Shown piece by piece: positions 23,797-27,999 of a stretch of 27,999 nucleotides of DNA. The stretch covers positions 1-27,999 of the forward strand of contig CALKWO010000297.1 in assembly GCA_938003875.1 (NCBI GenBank), read 5' to 3'. Each line of letters starts with the position of its first letter. Positions within the stretch are counted from its first letter, which is position 1. A model generated the notes under the pieces. That model ran no database searches. It worked only from the letters and a program-made list of their open reading frames with translations, and had not been told where the DNA came from. The stretch comes from an uncultured bacterium (GTDB taxonomy: Bacteria; Planctomycetota; Uabimicrobiia; Uabimicrobiales; JABWCH01). The position numbers and the translations under genes are program-made.

Positions 23797-24756
23797 CTAT
23801 AAAAGAGACTTGATCCCCTTTTCCCAAGATTCCAGATCAGGAGATGTCTTCGCAAGGCGGAGAATAGCAGAGAGCTTGTCAATATCTTGTAAATCCCGAA
23901 TCTGGTTCATCCAGGGTAATCCTCTTGATTCAAAACGAAGTTCCAGATTGGTTTCAATCTTCCCCTTGATTTCACCCTTGATTTCGCCCTTGATTTCGCC
24001 TTCTTTGATGCCTTCTTTAATGCCTTCGATCTTGCCTTTGTTAAATTCGCTGGAAAGAAGAGCCTGTCCGTCTCTCATGGATTTCATTCTAGCCTCGTAG
24101 CGTGCACGTTGTTCATTGTCCAGAGAAAATTTGTTCAGTTCCCTGACAGCCTTACGAATTTGAGGAGTTTCTATGGTAGGAGGGAGATTGTCTTCCTCCA
24201 GAGTGTTGCCATATTTAAGAAAATAAGTCCATTTTTCCATTTCGCTCATAGATTCCTCCTTTCTTTCAAATTTAGAAAGTTCAATAGTAGCAATGCGTAA
24301 ATCATCACAAAAGACAGAGCTGTGTTTTTGGGTATTGAGAATCTTATAAAGATTGTAGTAAGAATTTGTGAGAATAGGGAGGGATTCTAGTGTAAAGCCA
24401 ATGATAGTAACCCGATGGAGCTTGTCATAGAATTCGCCTTCCTGTATCTGAGATTCATAATTTTTAGCCCAATAGTAGAGAATGCGTTTAGGAAAAGACT
24501 CATACATCTTGACCTGGATTTCAATAAGAAATTCTTCCTGGTTAGCATTTTTGGCTTTGATGTCAAGAATGCTAAGCTTGTCATCCAGGAAATCCTTAAG
24601 ATTATAAGGATTGAGGATGGTAATGTCTACGACACCAGGTTCATGGCCTTCCAGTAAAGCAGCGTTGATGATAGAAAGAAGCATGTCTTTATTTTCTTCA
24701 ACAGCAAACAAACGCTTAAAGACACAGTCAACCCAGGGATATATTCCTGTTTGCAT
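23797..24756 (-). CDS. Rpn family PD-(D/E)XK nuclease / putative transposase
   Basis: Protein of 319 residues from the ATG at 24756, which has AAGGG about 7 bases upstream and a good promoter behind it. A longer open frame to 25092 has no family content and runs opposite the DUF1566 gene. The start MQTGIYPWVDCVFKRLF is typical of the PD-(D/E)XK transposase-like Rpn family. The catalytic core reads LSILDIKA (D65) followed by FLIEIQVK (E79-x-Q81), the ExQ variant of ExK that is usual here. Residues about 240-268 are a G-K/E-I-K/E-G repeat, followed by a DUF4351-like C-terminus. Rpn proteins are linked to recombination-promoting DNA cleavage and, in some bacteria, phage defence. A near-identical 3' part of a second copy lies at the window end. 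Confidence 0.87.
   Translation of the reverse strand: MQTGIYPWVDCVFKRLFAVEENKDMLLSIINAALLEGHEPGVVDITILNPYNLKDFLDDKLSILDIKAKNANQEEFLIEIQVKMYESFPKRILYYWAKNYESQIQEGEFYDKLHRVTIIGFTLESLPILTNSYYNLYKILNTQKHSSVFCDDLRIATIELSKFERKEESMSEMEKWTYFLKYGNTLEEDNLPPTIETPQIRKAVRELNKFSLDNEQRARYEARMKSMRDGQALLSSEFNKGKIEGIKEGIKEGEIKGEIKGEIKGKIETNLELRFESRGLPWMNQIRDLQDIDKLSAILRLAKTSPDLESWEKGIKSLL
23953..24039 (-). repeat. in-frame 12-base tandem repeats in the Rpn gene
   Basis: About seven copies of a degenerate 12-base unit encode G-x-I-(K/E) tetrapeptides (KIEG, IKEG, EIKG). The second Rpn gene at the window end has two fewer units but the same flanks, which indicates copy-number change of whole units without loss of frame. 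Confidence 0.75.
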
Positions 24757-24789
24757 TTTGTTACCCTTAAAAACGAAAAATTTCCCTGC

Positions 24790-24818
24790 ATTGTAGTGGA
24801 AAATAGAATTTTTGTCCA
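24790..24818 (-). promoter_or_regulatory. sigma-70-type promoter for the Rpn nuclease gene
   Basis: On the minus strand TGGACA (24813-24818) and TACAAT (24790-24795) are 17 bases apart, each matching 5 of 6 consensus bases. The start site would be about 27 bases before the ATG at 24756. This supports the shorter Rpn start. Confidence 0.55.
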
Positions 24819-24849
24819 GAATTTTTAGAAAAGGTGTCTTGAGAAGGCA

Positions 24850-24870
24850 AAGCAAAAGGAAATTTTGCTT
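24850..24870. repeat. small hairpin between the divergent Rpn and DUF1566 genes
   Basis: AAGCAAAA-GGAAA-TTTTGCTT is a perfect 8-base-pair inverted repeat with a 5-base loop, directly followed by a G-rich purine tract (24871-24894). Function unknown. It is not followed by a T-run on the plus strand. Confidence 0.35.
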
Positions 24871-24917
24871 GAAGGGGGAAGGGGGATAGGGAAGAAAGAT
24901 ACCAGTCCGCAAGGGAG

Positions 24918-25478
24918 ATGCTGGATGCTCTATCCGAATTAGCCAGCCAGGGGCAGGCTCGTCAGGGGCAGGGGAAAATCGAGAGAGAGCAACGAGAACA
25001 GCAGGCTTGCCAGGAGGAAGAGAGGAAATCGCAAGAGATACAAGCGTCAATAGCAAAAGAAAAAGCCATACCCAATGCAGTGCAAAAGACATCAGATGAT
25101 GGAAGATATCGCGTGCTATCGTCAGGAATCATCCAGGATACAAAGACAGGGCTGGAATGGCTGGTAGGCCCAGACAAAGATACAACCTGGGATGAGGCCA
25201 AAGCGTGGGTAGAGAGTATTCCATCATCTCGATATGGAAGTGGCTGGCGTATGCCTACGAGAAACGAGCTGCCGACGATATATGAGAAAGGGAAAGGAAA
25301 GTACAACATAGATAGGGTGTTTGTATCACCTAGAGATTACTTATGGGTATGGAGCGGAGAGACTGAAGGTTCTTCGTCTGCGTGGTGCTTCGACTTTCAC
25401 GACGGCGTCGAGGGTTGGGGCAACCGCAGCTACAGCCGCGTCACCCGTGTTTTTGCGGTTCGCGCTGGAAGAGAATGA
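24918..25478 (+). CDS. DUF1566 (Lcl-type, C-type lectin-like) protein, possibly 5'-truncated
   Basis: Protein of 186 residues. Residues 1-65 are a charged Q/E/K-rich segment (RQGQGKIEREQREQQA) that looks like a coiled-coil or linker. Residues about 68-185 match DUF1566: DTKTGLEWL, WDEAKAWV, GSGWRMPTRNEL, LWVWSGE, then SSAWCFDFHDG and VRAGR. No signal peptide or membrane helix is present, and the ATG has AAGGGAG touching it rather than at normal spacing, so the gene may have lost its 5' end. An in-frame stop lies about 50 bases upstream. DUF1566 modules usually end larger surface or kinase-linked proteins. The last 30 codons switch to very GC-rich, C-ending usage quite unlike the rest of the window (see the separate entry). 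Confidence 0.7.
   Translation: MLDALSELASQGQARQGQGKIEREQREQQACQEEERKSQEIQASIAKEKAIPNAVQKTSDDGRYRVLSSGIIQDTKTGLEWLVGPDKDTTWDEAKAWVESIPSSRYGSGWRMPTRNELPTIYEKGKGKYNIDRVFVSPRDYLWVWSGETEGSSSAWCFDFHDGVEGWGNRSYSRVTRVFAVRAGRE
25383..25469 (+). other. candidate retroelement variable region at the DUF1566 3' end
   Basis: GC is 67% over 25381-25440 in a window below about 40%. Of the 20 codons from 25386 to 25445, 16 end in C, with the first two positions varied (TGC, GAC, CAC, GGC, GTC, CGC, AGC, TAC). Mutation of adenines in AAC codons of a template repeat produces exactly this NNC pattern in diversity-generating retroelements, which target C-type lectin folds at the C-terminus. The invariant-looking end (GCGGTTCGCGCTGG) would be the homing-initiation side. 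No reverse transcriptase, Avd or template repeat is visible in this window, so this is a hypothesis. Confidence 0.4.
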
Positions 25479-25663
25479 TACTCTGGTTCCTTTGGTCATT
25501 TGATTTTTGATCATTGGATTTTAAGAAGCTTCCGAAAGACAATAGTCTGCTCTATGGGATAAATTCCTTTGAATCCGATGTATACTCTGTATGCAAGGCA
25601 AGTGAGAAGTGCGGTAAAGGAAAAATGGGGAAGTTATTTGATTCTCATCGCTAAAGGTAATTC

Positions 25664-27121
25664 TTATCGTTTATTCCGATGTAGCCTGCTATTGATTTTT
25701 TGGATATCAAAGGCTTTGAGATCGAATGGTTTTCCTAACCACTCGACTATTTCCAGGTACTCATGACTTCGGGGCTTTTGCATAACTGCCAGAAGATGCC
25801 GAAATCCATAAATCCCTCCGCAATCCTCTGGAGGTGAAGCGTACTGACCTGAGGTGCATATCGGATATTCCTTTGTTTCATCTTGGATGGATACTTTTTT
25901 CAATAAAATTTCGTGCTGCCATCGGTCGCCGAAATCATATTCATAGAAAAATCTGTCGCCAGCATCTTCTACTATATGGTGTAAGCACCATTGTTCCTCT
26001 TCGCTATATGTCTTTAGCGAATGGCTCCAAAATCTATGGAGATGATAGTTTTCCCAACCCATGATATTTTGGATAATATCATGTAAGGAGATAAGCGTAG
26101 TACTGCCTTTTACCTCTACACTTCGCCAAATTTTCGGTTGTGTCCCAAGTAGGGAAATTTTGAGATTGTATATGCTATTTTCGGGATTGTTTGGCTTAAA
26201 TTTTCGCTTTTTCTTGAGGCTGCCATTATCGTTTTGTAACTCAGGTATCTCAATGATATCCGTGCGATCTATTGGATTCTCCAGAAGATCAACATCTTTC
26301 TTGATTTCCCTGAGCATGGTTGCAATGATTTTGGTTTCATAAAGTTTTTGGAGAAATCCAATATTCAGAATATTCAAAATTTTCCGCAATTCACGAGTGA
26401 TCCGTGGCACTTTAATGATTTCAAGGCGTGAAGTATTATCGCCCAAGGTGAAGATGCCATTCGAACGTGACCATTTTCTATGTTTTTGCCATATTTTTAA
26501 AGCATAGGATCGTAGTCTAGTAATTTTCTCATCCTCGGTTCGTGGGAAATCTTCTTTGACTAGTTCCCATAGCTTTCCTGCCAAATTCTTGAAATTTTGT
26601 AATTTTTGTCTGTCTTCTTCAGTGAAACATCTCCTATTTTGAATATCAGGGACACAGAGATTGAGAATCATGGGCAATTCCTCATTTCCCTGACGCAACT
26701 CATCACGCATAAATGCTTCCAGTTCGATATGAGTCAAAGGGGTGTATTCTAAAATTTCATCAAGCATCTTCATTTCTTCCGCAATTTTCGGATAGTTGAT
26801 TAAAAGAAGGATCGTTTCCTGGAATTCTATAGGTGCTTTTTTCCGCCAAAGGATTGTCTCCAATCCATAAGGTTGTAATTCCACTCGCTTGCTGCGATGA
26901 AAAAAGCCTTCGAGATGAATGCCTGGAAATTCCATTACTTCATCATCTGCAGCAAAAAAAGCTTGAGCTGCCTGTTCTGAAACTGCTATCGTTTTTTCAA
27001 AACGCTCGAATACGGCATCGAAGGCATTTTCCAAGAAATGGTAAGCTCTGGCTGTGTATTTGGAATATTTTTTAAATGCCTGGAAGGAAAATATTCTATA
27101 GAATATATCCCTTTCTTCCAA
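25664..27121 (-). CDS. 3' part of split gene: plasmid pRiA4b ORF-3-like domain protein
   Basis: Open frame of 485 codons on the minus strand. The C-terminal ~165 residues (from about 320: YNLKISLLGTQPKIWRSVEV, then LHDIIQNIMGWENYHLHRF, YDFGDRWQHEI and CGGIYGF) match the pRiA4b ORF-3/IS1096 TnpR-like domain, whose function is uncertain. The preceding ~300 residues are helical with no recognised motif. The frame's only early start is a TTG inside the upstream gene with no ribosome site, so it is unlikely to begin on its own. The frame continues the 26986-27741 gene after a -1 shift at 27070-27076; the joined product would be about 690 residues. It is convergent with the DUF1566 gene; the 185 bases between them show nothing clear. 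Confidence 0.65.
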   Translation of the reverse strand: MEERDIFYRIFSFQAFKKYSKYTARAYHFLENAFDAVFERFEKTIAVSEQAAQAFFAADDEVMEFPGIHLEGFFHRSKRVELQPYGLETILWRKKAPIEFQETILLLINYPKIAEEMKMLDEILEYTPLTHIELEAFMRDELRQGNEELPMILNLCVPDIQNRRCFTEEDRQKLQNFKNLAGKLWELVKEDFPRTEDEKITRLRSYALKIWQKHRKWSRSNGIFTLGDNTSRLEIIKVPRITRELRKILNILNIGFLQKLYETKIIATMLREIKKDVDLLENPIDRTDIIEIPELQNDNGSLKKKRKFKPNNPENSIYNLKISLLGTQPKIWRSVEVKGSTTLISLHDIIQNIMGWENYHLHRFWSHSLKTYSEEEQWCLHHIVEDAGDRFFYEYDFGDRWQHEILLKKVSIQDETKEYPICTSGQYASPPEDCGGIYGFRHLLAVMQKPRSHEYLEIVEWLGKPFDLKAFDIQKINSRLHRNKR

Positions 27122-27741
27122 TTTAAAACGGTGGCGACAAAAGCATCCCCCTGTTTAAAATCATATAGTGCATAGATATTTTTCATATCAAAGACACGGA
27201 ATGCCATGATATTTTTTGTAGGGTCTTCCCGCTTAAAAGCTCTCTCGTTGGAACTATCATTTAGAAGTGTATAGCCTATGATTTCTTCTCTTCCAAGAAG
27301 ATTATGATAAGGAATCATTTCTTCCAATCGTTCATGCACAATTTTCATAGGTATAGCACTTCCATCAGGAAGCTGTAGCTTACATTGGAAAGGTAACACA
27401 TCAATCCCAGAAAACGGAATGAACCGATGTCCAGGGATAAGAATACCTTTCTCCATTTCTTCCTCATCTGGAATCAATAAAAAATTGGCTTTATAGAAAT
27501 AATCCGCCCTCATGCGGCAATCTCTAAAAGTTTCATTATAAAATATACATGGATTTGACTTCAAAACTTCTTCTATCGCCGATTCGATGAATTTGGCTTG
27601 TTGAGAAGGTAGAGATAGAGATTTTTTTACATCCTTCAGGGTGAATATACTTTGGGTACGGCAAACGAATTTTTCTACCGTTTTCTCTATCTCTGCCTTG
27701 AGTGCTTTTATTTTATCCATTTTTCGCATAACTTTGATCAT
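26986..27741 (-). CDS. 5' part of split gene upstream of the pRiA4b ORF-3-like frame
   Basis: Open frame giving about 251 residues from the ATG at 27741. In-frame ATGs at 27729 and 27720 and a TTG at 27756 are alternatives, none with a good ribosome site. The N-terminus is helical (MDKIKALKAEIEKTVEKF). The segment KDVKKSLSLPSQQAKFIESA could be a winged-helix-like fold. The rest resembles a small beta-rich module (YDFKQGDAFVATVLNWKKGIYSIEYF). Sense appears to be lost after residue ~224, where the other frame takes over; the last 28 codons to TGA look like out-of-frame reading. It begins 5 bases after the stop of the truncated Rpn copy, so it may depend on that transcript. No function is recognised. 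Confidence 0.6.
   Translation of the reverse strand: MIKVMRKMDKIKALKAEIEKTVEKFVCRTQSIFTLKDVKKSLSLPSQQAKFIESAIEEVLKSNPCIFYNETFRDCRMRADYFYKANFLLIPDEEEMEKGILIPGHRFIPFSGIDVLPFQCKLQLPDGSAIPMKIVHERLEEMIPYHNLLGREEIIGYTLLNDSSNERAFKREDPTKNIMAFRVFDMKNIYALYDFKQGDAFVATVLNWKKGIYSIEYFPSRHLKNIPNTQPELTISWKMPSMPYSSVLKKR
27070..27076 (-). other. T TTA AAA slippery heptamer joining the two frames
   Basis: Within the 136-base overlap of the two frames, the minus strand reads T-TTA-AAA followed by two more A. In the upstream gene's frame this is an exact X-XXY-YYZ -1 slippery heptamer, and a -1 slip leads straight into the downstream frame with a natural-looking join (RHLKKYSKYTARAYHFLENA). Four bases later TTCCAA pairs with TTGGAA 25 bases on, a weak possible stimulator. 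No well-placed upstream Shine-Dalgarno is seen. A missing A in the six-A run would look the same. Confidence 0.5.
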
Positions 27742-27746
27742 ATCGA

Positions 27747-27999
27747 CTATAAACAAGCAGAAAGGGAATGCTCGAATTCTTCGATGTTTTGAGCATTCAT
27801 AGCAAGAGAAAGAAGGGAATTGAGTTTATCCAAATCTTGTATGGAACGAATTTTTGGCATACACTGTACTCCTCTTTCTTCAAACCTAATTTTCAAAAGC
27901 ATTGCTAATCCTTCAATCTTCCCCTTGATTTCGCCTTCTTTGATGCCTTCTTTGATGCCTTCGATCTTGCCTTTGTTAAATTCGCTGGAAAGAAGAGCC
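27747..27999 (-). CDS. Rpn family PD-(D/E)XK nuclease, C-terminal part (second copy)
   Basis: The last 83 codons of a gene whose 5' part lies beyond the window. It reads LLSSEFNKGKIEGIKEG, then the G-x-I-K repeat and a DUF4351-like end (MPKIRSIQDLDKLNSLLSLA), stopping at TAG 27747-27749. Its first ~75 bases are nearly identical to the first Rpn gene; after the repeat the two proteins diverge but remain clearly homologous (both have an RFE.RG segment and a DLDKL or DIDKL segment). The catalytic core is not in view. It probably shares a transcript with the split gene that starts 5 bases downstream. Confidence 0.8.
   Translation of the reverse strand, partial: ALLSSEFNKGKIEGIKEGIKEGEIKGKIEGLAMLLKIRFEERGVQCMPKIRSIQDLDKLNSLLSLAMNAQNIEEFEHSLSACL
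27922..27999. repeat. direct repeat of 23987-24064 (Rpn gene segment)
   Basis: These 78 bases match 23987-24064 in the same orientation with one mismatch (TGATG against TAATG). The identity reaches the window edge and probably continues. It could support recombination that deletes or amplifies the roughly 3.9 kb between the two Rpn genes. Confidence 0.85.

Noticed and set aside
23541..23827. Two short minus-strand frames (62 and 80 codons) between moaA and the Rpn gene
   Set aside because: No recognisable motif and no ribosome site; one overlaps the end of the Rpn gene. At most they are remnants.
24757..25092. In-frame upstream extension of the Rpn gene (112 codons)
   Set aside because: It runs opposite the DUF1566 coding region, has no family content, and the ATG at 24756 has both a ribosome site and a promoter.

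Overview
The window is AT-rich chromosomal DNA (by eye below 40% GC) from a Gram-negative-type bacterium, since it encodes an outer-membrane secretin. Several features recall Planctomycetota or a related PVC/deep-branching lineage: Hanks-type Ser/Thr kinases, a pseudokinase fused to a SpoIIE-type phosphatase, a PilM-like ATPase fused to a PilN-like part, and an ABC-2 exporter followed by a helical-repeat membrane protein. The lineage is inferred from gene content only. I saw no rRNA, tRNA or CRISPR array.

Layout. (1) 80-4244, minus strand: an ABC exporter operon (ATPase, permease, anchored repeat protein). (2) 4245-4475: a divergent promoter region where two -10 elements share one palindrome. 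(3) 4476-10904, plus strand: a tightly spaced five-gene run encoding a secreted and anchored TPR protein, an ArnT-like glycosyltransferase, an active-looking transmembrane Ser/Thr kinase, a five-helix membrane protein and a HEAT-like/zinc-ribbon protein. A separately promoted pseudokinase-SpoIIE phosphatase follows at 11031-12983. (4) 13097-19060: a type IV pilus/type II secretion-like module (PilM-PilN fusion, PilO-like protein, lipoprotein secretin), with a clear promoter at the front and a strong bidirectional terminator at the end. (5) 19117-23384, minus strand: one molybdenum operon in the order moaA-moaC-MOSC-modA-modB-modC, combining early molybdopterin synthesis with molybdate uptake. 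The cofactor genes overlap or nearly touch. (6) 23385-27999: an accessory region with two Rpn/PD-(D/E)XK nuclease genes (the second cut by the window end), a DUF1566 gene whose 3' end has very unusual composition, and a pRiA4b ORF-3-type gene split by a frameshift at a textbook slippery heptamer.

The best candidates for something new are in region 6. The last ~90 bases of the DUF1566 gene are about two-thirds GC with C-ending codons almost throughout. That is what a diversity-generating retroelement leaves in a variable region, although no reverse transcriptase or template repeat is in this window. The split pRiA4b-type gene could be programmed -1 frameshifting or simple decay. In region 3, an active kinase next to a pseudokinase-phosphatase fusion suggests a partner-switching or phospho-signalling circuit close to an envelope machine.
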